DNA of 64,000 nt from Clitopilus passeckerianus. Taxonomy: Eukaryota > Basidiomycota > Agaricomycetes > Agaricales > Entolomataceae. The notes below the pieces were generated by a model. That model had not been told where the DNA came from, ran no database searches, and was given only the letters and a program-made list of their open reading frames with translations. This document shows positions 47,835 to 60,795 of this stretch, piece after piece; position 1 is the stretch's first letter; each line of letters begins with the position of its first letter. Position numbers and translations under genes: made by a program. The stretch spans positions 434,001-498,000 of the forward strand of contig CALYLX010000115.1 of NCBI GenBank assembly GCA_944990035.1, in the 5' to 3' direction.

Positions 47835-49610
47835 TTAATGCACCACTGGCGCTGCCCCATTCCTTTTGAGACGAGCCGCCTCATCCGAACGCGCTTTCAC
47901 GAAGACGGGAACCAATTCTTGAACCAGCCTCCATAAATTGTCCAATTCCTCTCCATGATCGTGTTCCCATTCTATCTCCTTGATACATGAGAAGATATCG
48001 GCAACGAAAGCAGCGACTGGACCAGGCTTAACAATGGGAGACCGCATGACGTCGAGCTTCTTCAGGGTGTGGCCATCCGTACCATGGGGCCTTCAATGCG
48101 CTCGAAGGCCAAGAATCCATCTCATCGGTGCTCGGACCTATGACCAACTCAATGTCTGGAGTTAAGTCTGTCGCCAGGATTCTGGACCAGGGAGGGATCA
48201 GGGTTGATTTCGATTGCGAGCTTCGTCAGTTGAGGGCACTTGTCTGAGAATAAGGCTAATCCTGATAAGGTGGCTTTTGGAGGAAGGTTGAGTGGATGTT
48301 GTCCTCTCAAGTTTAAGACCTGGATTTGGGGCCCACACTGAACAAATTGCGCAAGAACCGCATCATCGACAATCAGCACTCCAAATGTAACGATTGTAAT
48401 TTATGAGTGATTTACAATCGAAGAGCCGGTTCAGGTCGTCGAAAGAAAGAATATACCGATGTTCTCGTGTGATATATTCGAGCTCATACGGGGTCGTCCC
48501 TGGTGGGTTTATCGTCGAGAGACAAAGTCTCTAGCGACAACGGGTTGCAACTTGCATAAAGGTATTCTGGCGCCTTTGTCTGCTAATCCAAAGCCGATTG
48601 CTGAGGGCTTGCAGCCCACAAGCGTGTCGAATGAATCGCCCTCCGTCCTGGAGTCAACAGATGGAGGAAATCCAGAAGTACAGAAAAGTCGCAGAAATAG
48701 AGGGTAATATCTTCCAGCAGGGGAAGTATTGGGGTGGATACAGCCGCCCGTTCAGTAGCCGGCAGCCTCTTGTCTAGAGAGGGCGTGCGTATTTCAATTC
48801 TCTTGAGGCAAGGTCGCTGAAAGATGTTGAGCACCATCGGAGCAGCGATGTACCCATCGAGAGCGATAGTCGACAAGCTCTCCCATTGACAGGAGGAGAT
48901 AGCATCTTCGATGGCGTTAGCAATCGGTTCGCCTATTGGCGAAGCAATACCTTAAATGCCGAGACTTTCCAGCACTAGGTAACAATCTTCCAAGGCGCTA
49001 AGAAACCCTGACAGATGCAGAAGGTCTCGTTTGGGCCATTCCCGTGCCGCTAGGGATATCCGGAATGTTCTGATGCGCACATTGGTGAACAGGTTGACGT
49101 ATCTAATGATCATCGAATCTGGGTCGACGAGGCAAACTTCGGTAATGTTTGGGATGAAAATTGCATGCCCAGAAGCCAAGGAGAGAGCTTCGTATTGGCA
49201 AAGGTCCGGCGTATTGAATGGTCCTTTACGTTCTGACTCGTCGAATGCCTCTTTGTCGGGTCCAAAAGTCGGACCCGTCTAGCTAGCTCAAATCGTGAAA
49301 GAACTCTTGGACAAAGGGGTTTTAGAAATTACGAACAATGAAGTCAGATGAGTATATCGATATCAAACGCCACATTGCTCACATCACCCCTGCCGTTCCT
49401 CATACCATTCCAAATCTCGTCCGGAACGGTGGCCGACAAAGGCATTAGCGCCGGTATTCGACGCCAAATAACATTCGCTGCCGGCTCATACATTGAGCGG
49501 CAGGTCAAAGCCAGAGCCATGACACCTCTCCTGTAGTCATCATCTTTGTCGTGGAAGCCTTGTTCGCAAATGAGCTCTGTTATCTCTGCGATTTCGGGAC
49601 ACCTGTGCAT
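47835..49610 (-). pseudogene. F-box-like/LRR gene, heavily decayed copy
   Basis: The start is preserved (MHRCPEIAEITELICEQGF, then ALALTCRSMYEPAANVIWRRIP), the N-terminal motif shared by the four paralogs at 47.8-56.8 kb. After the first intron the frame is off by one base near 49270. A TAA follows ESLGI near 48955 and a TGA follows QQSALD near 48583, and several later breaks occur. The C-terminal end (AAFVADIF..LVPVFVKARSDEAARL) is again readable in frame to the stop at 47835. With many lesions it is a relic. It pairs best with the copy at 51148-52819. Confidence 0.8.
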
Positions 49611-51147
49611 GCTGGTACTACTAAAGCAAGTGGTGAAGACAAGTAAACGATCACGTGCACTTGAATCCAAACGTGTTCTGAGTTCTCAGGCGCATCGCTA
49701 AGAGCATATCGCGACGCGAAACACTGATTTGCGCTTCTCAAGAGTCAAAGCAAAGACGCCTCATGCGGTTTGGCTCGCAATGTAAGGAGAAAATTCCATA
49801 TATGGGAGTTTTCTCAACACATTACAATTAAATCAACAGCGGGTTTATACATAGACCATCGTATGAGATTAATTGTAATTACTCTCAGACTGCGAGGTAT
49901 CGTACTTCAACGAAGGCAGAGTTTCCGTAGGGCTCTTTCAAAACGTTCCGGCTCCTCCTAACGCGTTTGAACGAAGATAGGAAGCCATCCTCGGTCTTGT
50001 CACACCACAAGCTAGGCTCGTCGAGGTCATCCTCCCAGGCAAAGGTTCTTCTGCAGATAAATGTACCTGTGAGAGCATGGCCGCCTGTGGAAATAATTTC
50101 CTTAGCCGCAGGGAGTGCACTTAAGTCGGGTTCCGTTGAGTTTGGTAGAGTACGAGCGAACCTAAGTGAAAAATAATTCCTCGAAGGTTGAGGAGTGAGC
50201 GTGAAAGTGAGATCAAGAGTTGATGGTGGCCTTTAGCCGAGACGCGCGACGCGTCTGAGGGAGGGAAAGGGAGAGACTGGAAAACTGAACGTAATAACAC
50301 TCAACAAACTAATGCCCACTCTTTGTGGACGATGCTGGAGCTCTCTTTGAACTCAGTGCTAAAGTATTCTTGAGGTGTTCGACTGACGAACGAGCTTACA
50401 CAGGCTAGGAGGTTGGGAAAAAGATATAAATTGCAGGGAGAAGGGAAAAGTGGGAAGTACATTTGATTTCGTAGGTATCAGGTATTTATAATGTTCAGAA
50501 ACCAAAGGCGCATGTACTCTTGTGCCCTTGGACCAGTAATGATGTCATAAAATACAGAAATACGAAGAGAGTTTGAAGAGATTGACAAAACACGAGAACA
50601 GAAATGACTTCGACCAAATAAGGAAATACCTCCGGCTGGCTGATTCTGAGGAATTGCTCGAGGCGATTGGAGTCGCGAAGGCGTGCTGTGACCCCAGCAG
50701 CACCATTTACGCGTCCTTGGACTCCATCAGCACCCTACCATCCCAGAATAACGTCCCCGTCGATACTGCCCGACCCAGTGTCAGCCTGTATACTACAAGT
50801 ATATTAGCGTAAGAAGAGAAAAGGAAAATACATAGCGTTCGTCTCGAGAAACCCTAGCCATGTCCTTCAGACAATAAGATGCGGCTTATACGATGGAACG
50901 GGAATCTTGGCCGTCCAGATGCGCAGACGACGAGCTTGATAGAAATTGCGATCTTGAGGAGAAATGCGAGTTTGATGCGAGAGTCGAGAATATTGGAATA
51001 TTGATGGTGAATTCTTGAGTAACCGGTACAAGGTCTTCTTCGGCTCGTTCCCTCCGTATGTCCGGAATCCCTTCCACACCGTGAGTAAAAAAGAGTGGAG
51101 AACATCAGTTACATAGCACGTACGTTTCAGGCATGTAAGTAGTGGCA
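49611..51147. other. intergenic stretch between two F-box relics, no gene seen
   Basis: About 1.5 kb with only short open frames lacking features. It probably contains the old promoter of the downstream relic. Confidence 0.4.
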
Positions 51148-52819
51148 TCAATGAACCAGCGCGACATTGCTTTCGAGACGAGTAGCCTCATCCGCACGTG
51201 CTTTGACGAAAATTGGAAGAAGGGATTTGACTTGCTTCCAGAGATCGTCCAATTCCTCATTTTGGTACTCCCATTCTATCACATCTAGGCCGGGGGAAAT
51301 GTCGGCAACGAATGCTGCAATCGAACCAGGTTCATTGATAGGGGATTGGATGACATCAAGTTTCTTTAGCAGACGACAGAATCGAGGTTTACCGCCAGGC
51401 TTTGAGACTAGATTGGCGTCTGATCTAACTTCGATTGCAAGCCTCTTCAGATCAGGACAATTATCCGCGAATAGAACTAGCCCTGAGAGGGTGACCTTGG
51501 AGGGGAGGCTGAGTGGATGTTGACCTTGCAACTGCAACTGCTGGATTTTGGGCCAACATTGAATGATCTGAGCGACCACAGAATCATCGAGCACCAAGAC
51601 CCCAAATGTGAGAATGGCTATATCTGTAAGTGATTTGAAGCTGAAGATCCATTTGAGTTGGTCAAAGGAAAGTGTATAGTGATGATCCTTTGCTAAATCT
51701 TCAACTGCACCTGTATCGGAGGGTATGATTCTATCATCCAGAGAGAAGACCTCTAGCTTTAGTGGCTGGCAGCTGGCGTGAAGATATTCCGATATCTTTA
51801 CCCACAGTTCCGAAGTCGATGTTTTAGGACCGTCGCACCACAGGTTCGCCGACTTGATACCCCTTTTGCCTGGGACTAACAAGCGCAAGAAGTCGAGAAG
51901 TATCGGAAGGTCATGGACGAAAAGAAAAATCTCTTCAAGCAAGGGAAGTACTGGGGTAAGACTTGGCCCAACTCAATCGAAGGCAGTCTACGATCTAGTT
52001 GTGGTGTCTGGATTTCGATCGTCTTGAGGGACGGCCATTGAAGAATGTTGAGCAGCATCTGGGCAGAGACCCCTCCATGAAGGATGATTTTCGACAAAGT
52101 TGGCCATCGACAGGATTTGAGGGCATCTTCGATGGTAACAGCAATCGGGTTGTCTATTTGATAGTTATTTGTCCGAACCTCAACGCTTTCAATGGAATGG
52201 TAGCGATCCCTCCATCTGTTGAGAAACTACGGTTTCGGACGGACGACCGATATGAGCACTCGTATGGTCTTGATATTGGCGTTTGTGAACAGGTTGACGT
52301 AACAGAAGGTCGTCAAATTTAAATTGGCCAGAGTGACCTCTTGAACGTTCGGAAGGAGTGTCGCATGACCGATGGCAAAATTGAGGGCTTCATATTGATA
52401 GGGTTCTGGACTATCAGTGAAATGGACACATTCTCCTGGGTCCATCTCGTCGAATTTCTCCTGATCAATCCCAAAAGACCGGACCCGTTTGGCCAGCTCC
52501 CTCAGCCTCAAGAGATCACTAGGACGAAGGGGTCTCAGAGTCTACAACCATGCCAGTCAGCCCAGTCGATTGGTAACACAAACTTTATCTCATCAGCGCT
52601 GCTATCCTTGACCGCAGTCCAGACATCTTCGGGAATCGTGGCCAACAGGGGCATGAGTGTCGGTATTCGACGCCATATAACATTCGCAGCCGGCTCGTAC
52701 ATTGCACGGCAGGTTAAAGCCAGAGCCATGATGCCTTTCCTACACTCGACATCCTTGTCATGGAAGCCTTGCTCACAGATGAGCCCGGTTATTTCGGCAA
52801 TGTCAAGACACGTCGAATT
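51148..52819 (-). pseudogene. F-box-like/LRR gene, decayed copy
   Basis: The N-terminal motif is readable (CLDIAEITGLICEQGF, ALALTCRAMYEPAANVIWRRIP), but the Met of the family start MHRC is lost. The first intron is recognisable before TLRPLRPSDLLRLRELAKRV. A TAG follows SVVRPKP near 52224, part of the leucine-rich body after it is missing, and a frame shift lies near 51950. From 51942 a long intact stretch of 264 codons remains (LLDFLRLLVPGKRG to FVKARADEATRL). The long C-terminal frame might still be expressed, but as a full F-box protein this copy is broken. Confidence 0.75.
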
Positions 52820-52982
52820 TCGCTGGTTTTGCAGAGGGGCCTAATCACGTGCGTCTTTAGTATTACACTCTGCGGATCGATATGCCTTGGATATGCCTCT
52901 CGGAGCGGGAAATGAAGTTCTAGTTGTTTGTGAAGCACACAAAATTTGATCATGTTATCAAGATGATCAGGTAAATACAATA

Positions 52983-54669
52983 CTAGCTAACTATTTTAAC
53001 CACACGAGCTCTCTCCTGAGACCGTACCATGGTAAATATCTCGATGAGCTCTTCAACCTGACACCAATCTTCCCCGAACCGTGAACCCTCCTCAGGTCCA
53101 TCCCAATAAATCAACTTGATAGCTGGAAAAATATCGGTCAGATAAGCAGCAACGAATGCCGGGTCCGTGATTGGAGAGCGCGAAATAGTGAGACTTCGCA
53201 TGTTATTGCCATATTGAGCGCGGGCCCCATCAATTAGTTTGGGTTTTCCTCGCGCGTCGACTTCTAGAGAGAGTTCCTCTAGGTCAGCGCAATGGTGAGC
53301 AAACACAGAGAGCGCCTTCAGCGTCGCCCTAGGGAGTGAGTCCCTTTTTCTTACCTCCTCCAACGATAATTGTTGGAGGCGTGGCCACGCTACAGCCATT
53401 TTCTCTACACCTTCATCTGTAACATCCAGAATTCCAAGGGTAACAATGGTGACCGAGCGCAAAGACGAGAACTGGAGTAATGGGTGGAGATGTTTCAGAG
53501 AAATCGTGTACAACCCTTCAGGATCTTGGCGAAGCTCCTTTGCACCACTGGCTTGGGCATCACCAACTAGAACCGACTCCAGACGGTCAATTCTGCAGTG
53601 CTGCTGCAAGGCACTGAATAGCTCCTCCCATTTTGTTGAAGATGATTGCGAAGAGTTGTAGGCCAAGAATTCCACAGAACGAAGTGAACTCGCTCCTGGT
53701 ATGAACCTTCGGAGGAACTGTGTTGCCATCGACAAATGAGCAGCCCCGAGCCCGACATTCTCTAGACTCGAATACATCGCGACTGCTTCTCTATCCACGG
53801 ACGCTAGGACAGCCTCCGAAGGCAAAATACCAAGGATGAGGCTCCTTAGGGAGGGCAATCTTGACAGGTGCTCCAAAACGTTGCTGGGAACAGCCTTTCC
53901 AACTGTGAGAACAGAGAGATTCATCCATTCGGATGACATGATGACATCTGAGAGGAGATTTCCTGTCGGCACTTCAAGGTGACTTGGACTGTAGATGTTG
54001 GCAATGAAGGAGGTGAGGGAGGGAAAGCGGTGGCCAATGCTATTTAGGAAGCCGAAAAGATACAGCTGATCTTCTCTGGAGAGCTCGCGAATATCATGAA
54101 ACACTGCGAGGGATTCGATGTGGGGATTTGTGAAGAGATGTGAGAAGGCGAGTATTTGTAGGCTTGTATAGCCGAAAGTCACATTTCGAACATTCGGAAG
54201 TAGAGATGTGCCTCCAGTTACAAAGTTGAGAAGCTGGTAGGCGTTGATCGGGAGATCTTCAGCCTCGTCAAGCAGCTGAACCTCATTCGAAGGCGGACCG
54301 AAGGCGCGCACACGGTGTGCCAGTTCTTTCATCCTCAACAGGTGGTGAGGACGAAGTGGTCGAACTTGAAGAGCCTTCCGGAGTTGTGTCAATTGATGTA
54401 TAACTTAAAGAAGTTCGTCACCAGCTGCCTAAACTTACACTGTGGTTCTCATCAATCGCGGTTGCGTCTGCCCACAGGTCCTGGGGGATGCAACCAACCA
54501 ATGGCTGCAATGAGGGTATCCGCCTCCATATGATGTTTGCGGCGGGTTCGTATAACAGCCTGCAAGTCTGAGCTAGCGCAAAAACGGCACTATTACTTTT
54601 GCTGCCTCCGTAAAATGCCGATGTGCAGATCCAAGATACGATTTCAGGTATCTGTAGGCATCGGTGCAT
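52983..54669 (-). CDS. F-box-like/LRR protein, intact paralog
   Basis: Two exons (54669-54439 and 54374-52983) join in frame to 540 residues. It starts with the family motif MHRCLQIPEIVSWICTSAF, then FALAQTCRLLYEPAANIIWRRIPSL, which acts as a divergent F-box. The second exon begins ALQVRPLRPHHLLRMKELAHRVRAFG and holds irregular leucine-rich elements (LPNVRNVTFGYTSLQIL, FPSLTSFIANIYSP, LPSLRSLILGILP, WPRLQQLSLEEV). The role would be substrate recognition in an SCF ubiquitin ligase; this is inferred from the family. It is one of two undamaged members among four neighbours. Confidence 0.8.
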
Positions 54670-55244
54670 CGCCAATGGATGGTGGTAGTGGATGCGCAGA
54701 GGGTGCGTGACAATGGTGTGACAACACGCGCTTCGGCGGTTGGACCAACGTGGCAACTTGAAGTTCAGACTCGGAGCGGTTACTGTAAGTGCCAAAAGTG
54801 TTCAGTGGCCTCAAGACGTTGGAGTTGCTTTGGAGGGAACTCAATTGCATCAGCGTTTCTCATACCAAAGTAAATCATTAAAAATGCGATGTGCTGACGA
54901 CGTGACATGCTCTAGGCAAGGTATACCCAACGGTCCAACCCCGGGCCTTCTTGGGAGGCGCTCTGAATCTTGATGGCATGCCGACGGTGCAGTCCAAGCG
55001 TAGGTTCCTTGTCCTTCGTCGTGACCAGCGTCCAAGATTAGATAGCCGGCAGTTCTTGCTAGCCAATGGCTTCATGCGCTACCAACAAATCACACATTAC
55101 CCTGCTCACTCCGCGTTGATCCAAACCCATCGTCTCTTCAAGAATCCATGCAGAACAGCTCCAACCAACTTGAGATACTAATTTGTTATATAATTACTCT
55201 ATTTTTTAATACAAGAACGCTGATGGGTGATACGGTACTAACTA
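54670..55244. other. intergenic stretch, no gene seen
   Basis: The upstream region of the F-box-like gene and the 3' flank of the next one. No supported exon. Confidence 0.4.
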
Positions 55245-56845
55245 CTAAAATTCCCGTTCGACATAATGCCATAATTTCATCAACTTGATCTCTTTCTGTG
55301 GGTCCTCGAACTTGGATCGGCTTTGCCCTTTAACAATCTTCCGAAGGTTTGGGAATATGATGCGCAAAAACCGGGCTACCATTGAAGAATCCGAAAGCGG
55401 TGAATCGGTGACGTTCAAGTACTCCAGCTTCCTCCCTGCGGTCGGAGGATCTCCTGGAGGGAAACGGGGAACCGTTCGTGCGTCAAAGAGCAAGTAAAGC
55501 GATTCGATATCGGGACAATACTCGGCGACAAATACCAGGCTTGCCAGCGTGACTTTTGGCGGCGCATCTTGCAGGTTCGGGGTATTGCCTACTAGTGCCA
55601 GAGACTGGATCCGGGGCCACGAAAGTACAAGGCTCCTAAGGCTCGAGTCGTCAAGGTCTAGGATACCCTGAGTCTGTATCTTGATACGCGTGAGGTAGTT
55701 GAACGAGCGAAGTGGGTAAAGATGTTCCGCGGTGAGGGTGAAGCTGGTGCCATCTGGAAGACGGCCTGCTTCAGTGACTGACAGCTGCTCGAGAGAGAGG
55801 TGCTCGCAGCGCTCTTCGATCGTATGACACAGTGAGCCCCATCTGGCGAACTCTGCTGGATCTTGGCATAGGAAGGACACCGATTTTGCACGAGTTTCGT
55901 TTGAGAGGGTTTGGAGATATTCAACAACAGTCGTGAGGTTGTCGCATGAAAGTTCAACGATCTTCAAGGCCGGGTATAGGGCGTCGTAAGGCTGAATGGC
56001 GGGTACTGGTCTACGCTTCATGTCCGGGAAGGTGGAGAAATTTACTCTGACGCTTTCTAACGCGGGGAGCCTTGGTAGGCGATGAATGGCGGTGTTGGTG
56101 ACGGGGTTTAGCTGGATATGCGTGAGGTCGCGCCATTCAAAGGAATAAAGGGCATTCGTCAAAGAACTTGGGGTTTCGAGGTAGTTATTGTACCTTCCCA
56201 GTTCAACGACGAGCTTCTTCAAAGCGGGGTATCTGAGTCCGAGTTCAGAAAGAAGTTCTATGAGCAAGACGAAGCCCTTCGTTGAACCCTTTCCGTAGGT
56301 CGGCACGCAATGAAAGACCTTGAGTTTTGTCGTCGTGACCAAGTGAAGGGCGGTAAGGGCATATTGATTGAGCGAAGAAATGTATAATTTCTCAACATTG
56401 GGCAGAAGCGGTCGTCCACTGTGTTCCCCAAGCAAGAGCAGCGCGTAGTACTGATCTGGCTCGATATCAACCAGCCGTCCATATTGATAGCCATAAACGC
56501 GAACGCGTCTCGCGTGTTCTTCGAAGCTGGACCAATTCGACAACTGTAATGCCTGTAATATTTCTGAATCCTATGACACAAATCAATTATCGAAAGGAGT
56601 GGGGACAGGGGCCTTGGACTCACCGAATACCTCCTCCTGTCCACCTTCTCCCAGGTCTCTTTCGGTAGTAAACCAAGCAGCGGCTTGAGGTTGGGTATCT
56701 CATTCCAAATAACATTTACTGCCGGTTCATAGCAGATACGACACGTCTGCGCAAATGAGATGATACTCCGCCGGCCGGCCCAGCCTTCAAACCCATGAAA
56801 GCAGATCAAAGAAGCAATTTCAGCGATGAGAAGGCATTGGTGCAT
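55245..56845 (-). CDS. F-box-like/LRR protein, intact paralog
   Basis: Two exons (56845-56624 and 56570-55245) join in frame to 515 residues. It starts MHQCLLIAEIASLICFHGF, then FAQTCRICYEPAVNVIWNEIPNLKPLLG, the divergent F-box of this local family. The body is leucine-rich (LPNVEKLYISSLNQYAL, YPALKKLVVELG, LPALESVRVNFSTFP, WPRIQSLALVG, CPDIESLYLLFDA). The intron position equals that of the neighbour at 52983, which supports common descent. The function is inferred as an SCF adaptor with unknown substrate. Confidence 0.8.
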
Positions 56846-57448
56846 GTCTGATGGCGGACGTTTTATGCCAGCTTTTTGACGTCAAAGAAGGTGGAAGTCA
56901 ACCACAAACGGCATCGTGACTCGTTGGCTTTTAACAGCTTTGTTTGCATGAGGCTGATCGAATCTAAGTCGGGAGAAAAAAGGGTCGTCTGTTTGCGCAA
57001 TTGAGAGAGCCAAATAGCCGTCGAAATTTGCATCAATTCTAGCCCTTCGGCCCTGGGGTTGCTGTGTCATGCGGACGGTGGCGGAAACCTGAAAATTCCC
57101 CAAAAAAACAGACGAAAGGTTTCTAATGTTGCTTGTATTGACATTAAGGATGTAGCAAGTGCGACTGGTCTAATAGCAGGACACGTGGGCGTAAAATACA
57201 GTAGTTGTTATGCATGCAGTGAGAGGTGGTGGTAGACGTAAATCAGTAGTTTACCGCTGTATAACCAAATTATCGTGATGAAAGATACAGTACTTGTAGC
57301 ATGGCAGAGCATTTTGGCCTGGCGCGTCGGCACCAGCAGGAGACATGAGTCTTCCATATGGGGAGGGTATAGTGGAAGAAAGCTGAACACCGAGGACGAA
57401 GAACCAAGGAGGGCAAGGATGAATAGGCTCATGTTGTTAACACGGTTC
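56846..57448. other. intergenic stretch, no gene seen
   Basis: The upstream region of the F-box-like gene and the 3' flank of the carrier gene. Confidence 0.4.
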
Positions 57449-58615
57449 TCAGTGGCCCCAGCGCAGGATAGCCTCGTATATCGAGTACATGACCGCAGCA
57501 TTGGGAATGACTCGCATCAGATGTGCGCTCAATCCACCATACAATGATCGTGCACCCTCTTCAGCTATCACCAGCTTGAGTGTCTGCATGAGACCAGTGT
57601 ATTTCCGAACCCCATTGACATCAGGCTGTCGCAGTCGTGTCCGCAGCACCTAGAGAAAAAAAGCTGTTATCACTGTGAGCAAAAGGTAGAGTACTATGAA
57701 CTGACCTCGTGAGGGTACGTTATCAGACTAGCGATGCATTTGGCAGTTCCTGCACTGCCCAACATGCCTAACCACTCGGCTGCACCACCCTTCCCTTCTG
57801 TATCCGCCGTCAACTTCTTCAGTCGCTCATATAGCACCCACTGAATAGTTCCCTCCGTGACCCCAAGGTAGCTGGCACTCAGACCCTTGTAGAAGCCACG
57901 GATGCCCTCTTCTCTCACTATCTTCGTTATCATGTGCCAGCTGTTGCCGACGACCCGACTTGCACCATTTTTTGAGCTTTCAAGCAATTGTAACCGTGTC
58001 TTGACGACCCAAATTGGATTGGTAGCCGTTCCAGTTGCGATACCTGCGATTGCAGCGGCGGCCAAGTGGACATAGGAGTTCTCTTGCCCGTTATTGAAGT
58101 TGTTGGCGATAATTTGCTTGCCATTGCCATATACGAAGAAGTTGATGGAACGGGCAGGAACGACGCCAACAAGTGTTGGTCCAAGACCTTTGAATAGTGC
58201 CCGAGGTGACTCGTCGCGATATATGTCCCTGCGGAAGGTAGAGTAAGTAAGTAAACACAGACCCACGCCCAACGTAAAGACCCACCGCATGATATGACCA
58301 GTCTCGACGAAATGCCAAAGAAGGCCAGTAGACCGTGGTGCACCCATTACCATACTTCCACACCCAGAGCTATGCCCAAGTACACCCATAGATGTGCTCT
58401 TTTCCCGGAACAGACTTGACTGCAGACGCGTCTTGACGACATCAAATGGACTCGTCACGATGGCTCCAGCCATACCACCAAGCCTAAGAACAGCACGGAA
58501 TGAGTTTTTAGGCTCCAAAGACGGGATATTCAAAGTTTTCATACCCTCCCGCGACGAAATGCTGCCATGACTTGGCTGGCAAGAAAGTTGTTTTGGTGTT
58601 GGCCGAATCAGACAT
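57449..58615 (-). CDS. mitochondrial carrier (SLC25), pyrimidine-nucleotide/Rim2-like
   Basis: Several exons; the first (58615-58545) encodes MSDSANTKTTFLPAKSWQHFVAGG. Three carrier repeats are visible by their signatures: SPFDVVKTRLQSS, NPIWVVKTRLQLL and YPHEVLRTRLRQ. Matching Gly-rich segments occur: LFKGLGPTLVGVVPARSINFFVYG, FYKGLSASYLGVTEG and LYGGLSAHLMRVIPNAAVMYSIYE (in pieces). Carriers swap metabolites across the inner mitochondrial membrane. The Trp in the second signature (PIWVVKTR) and the long loop in repeat 1 are features of the Rim2/SLC25A33-36 group of pyrimidine nucleotide carriers; this assignment is likely but unproven. The 5' end faces RPC25 across 377 bases. Confidence 0.88.
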
Positions 58616-58992
58616 TAATTGAGCGAGAATTAGGAGGATTTGATGATAGAAATAGTAGAGGCGTTGAAGCCGAGGAGTCTAGAGGGCACTGAAAAGAGTG
58701 TACAAGACGCGGGAGATGGCGCAGACGGGTCTGCACACGACGAGGACGGTGGCGAGGGAAGAGGGTCGATGACGAGGAGCACTCGGCTGCTACTGGGGAA
58801 AATTCCCAAAATTTGGATCACGTGGACTCGTACCTTTGATAAGATCGGCTAGATTAGATAAAGCGGAACCAATCATTGCCGCTCAGTAATTTTTGGCGCG
58901 TCGGTCGTTTAGCAGCTACGCTCATGTTGGTTACGGCATTGCCTTCATAGAACTCGAGATTTGTTGCTTTTGTATCTGAAAGGAGCAGTGAG
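58616..58992. promoter_or_regulatory. shared divergent promoter region (carrier and RPC25)
   Basis: 377 bases separate two divergent start codons at 58615 (minus) and 58993 (plus). No clear TATA box is seen on either side, as is common for housekeeping promoters. Confidence 0.5.
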
Positions 58993-59929
58993 ATGTTTGT
59001 TCTCTCGATATTGAAGGTGAATTACCGGTCTATTACTACTTCTTGGGATTTGAACGAAGATTTATCAAGGATACAGTGGCCATTCATCCATCCAACTTCG
59101 GAATACCCGCAGATCAAGCAGTTATAGCTGAGCTCAACAAAAAGTATGCGAATCGCGTTCTACACGACGTGGGCCTCTGTATCTGTGTTTTTGACCTGAG
59201 CGAAGTGGGCGAGGGCAAGGTGCGCTACGGCGATGGTTTCCTGTGGTACAAAAGTGAGTCATTAATAGTGAACCTACAAGTGCATGATTCTAAAAGGAGC
59301 TCAGCGGTTTTCAGGATGGTGGTTTTCAGACCTTTCACGTCGGAAGTCATTGTGGCAAAGGTTAAATCTTCAGACGAGCATGCTGTCCGCCGTGAGCCCA
59401 TCAAACCACCCTGGTTGCTTAAGCTGATACACATGGGCGCAGTCAGTGTGGGCTTCTTCGACGACATGTACATCCCCTCGGCGTACCTACCTCAACCCTC
59501 CGCATTGTAAGTCTCATGACAGATCATTACCATTCATTACCTGAATACGACCTGACACCCAACAGCGACCCCAACGAACGGGCCTACTTTTGGCTCCCGG
59601 ATTCAGAATTGACCTCGGTGCATGAGATGCTCAACACGCCCGTCGCAGACCGAATGTACATCGACCAGGGAGAAGTTGTCCGCGTAAGAATAGAAGCGGA
59701 CGATTTCTACGATGACGAACCTGGCCCACCAAAAGCGGCTGAGGGCGTTCAGATACAACGAGAAGTCAAGAGAGCGCCTTATAACCTGATTGTACGCGGT
59801 CTTTCTGAGTCTTTATGTGTTTTGTCTGACATCTTCAAGTGTTCAATTGCAGAACAGGGTCTTGGCCCTATATCTTGGTGGGCTGGTGGACAGGATGCAG
59901 AAGGCGAGGACGCGATGGAGGAAAGTTGA
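58993..59929 (+). CDS. RPC25: RNA polymerase III subunit Rpc25 (Rpb7-like)
   Basis: Six exons (58993-59016, 59070-59253, 59305-59391, 59443-59506, 59566-59798, 59853-59929) join in frame to 222 residues. The first exon has only eight codons (MFVLSILK). The N-terminal Rpb7 domain follows: DTVAIHPSNFG, YANRVLHDVGLCICVFDL, then VVFRPFTSEVIVAKV. The OB-fold half holds LSVGFFDDMYIPSAYLP and the characteristic C-terminal LGPISWW. Rpc25 forms the stalk of RNA polymerase III with Rpc17 and helps start transcription of tRNA and 5S genes in the nucleus. The gene is divergent from the mitochondrial carrier and intact. Confidence 0.92.
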
Positions 59930-60205
59930 TGTAACAACATGGCGGTGCCATCGCACTGTCTTTCCTCATTACATGCCTTCGAGTCCCTCCTCCGGTAACA
60001 ATCCTCTATAATAACCTAAACTCCCAAATAGACTTGGATTTCGTTCTCCAACTGTCGTCTAGGTGGAAAAGCTGAGCACATTGCCGACTCATGAGCGCAA
60101 GATGAGGTCAAGTCAGCGGCTATTCATCTCGGGAAAGGCAGACCGTATGTTCTCCGGCTTCGCCTTCCAACTTGTTACAACGAAGCACAAGTACGCTACT
60201 GACCT
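59930..60205. other. 3' flank of RPC25, no gene seen
   Basis: Non-coding sequence up to the start of the duplicated cerato-platanin unit. Confidence 0.4.
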
Positions 60206-60684
60206 TGAGCCGACAGTTCTAAATCTGGTTTGGTTGAGAACCACGAATACGAGGGCGGACATTACCTCCCGCAATGCATTGTGCCCCGTTTCACGACCAC
60301 ATTTTGCGCTTCATAGATGGTTTAGTCCCCCAAACAGTGGCAGAGCCCACGTACAGCCACAGCCCCGCGCTGCAAACCGCGGTCAATGCTGGGGCTTGAA
60401 TGCATTCTGAAGTCAGGCCAAGCATTTAAGCATAGGGTGCCTTCCTTACCATGCCCGGTTGTACTTATGCGGGTTCTGCATGCCCACCACGAACCCAAAG
60501 AAGGCTGAACCGTAGGCAAATCTGGGAAGAACGACGAAATAATTCGCACGGAGAGGTGAGATCTCATTCAGGGTTCTCTTCTTGCTCCACAGCGCGCTGT
60601 TGATGATACACGGCTACGGCTTGTTCTTCCCGCCTCGAGCTCATTCTTGAAACCTTGCCATACATTTTTAGGCGAAGCTTAGGG

Positions 60685-60692
60685 TATTTAAG
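60685..60692 (+). promoter_or_regulatory. TATA-like element of cerato-platanin 1
   Basis: TATTTAAG lies 111 bases before the ATG at 60796. The same element occurs at nearly the same distance in the second copy. Confidence 0.6.
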
Positions 60693-60795
60693 CTGGTCGA
60701 CATGGCTTGAGTTCTTCAGTTCTTCGAGCTACATCTGCCTCCTTCGCCAACTAAGTCCTCCTCGTCAAAGCCTCATACTCTTTCACGCTTTCACC

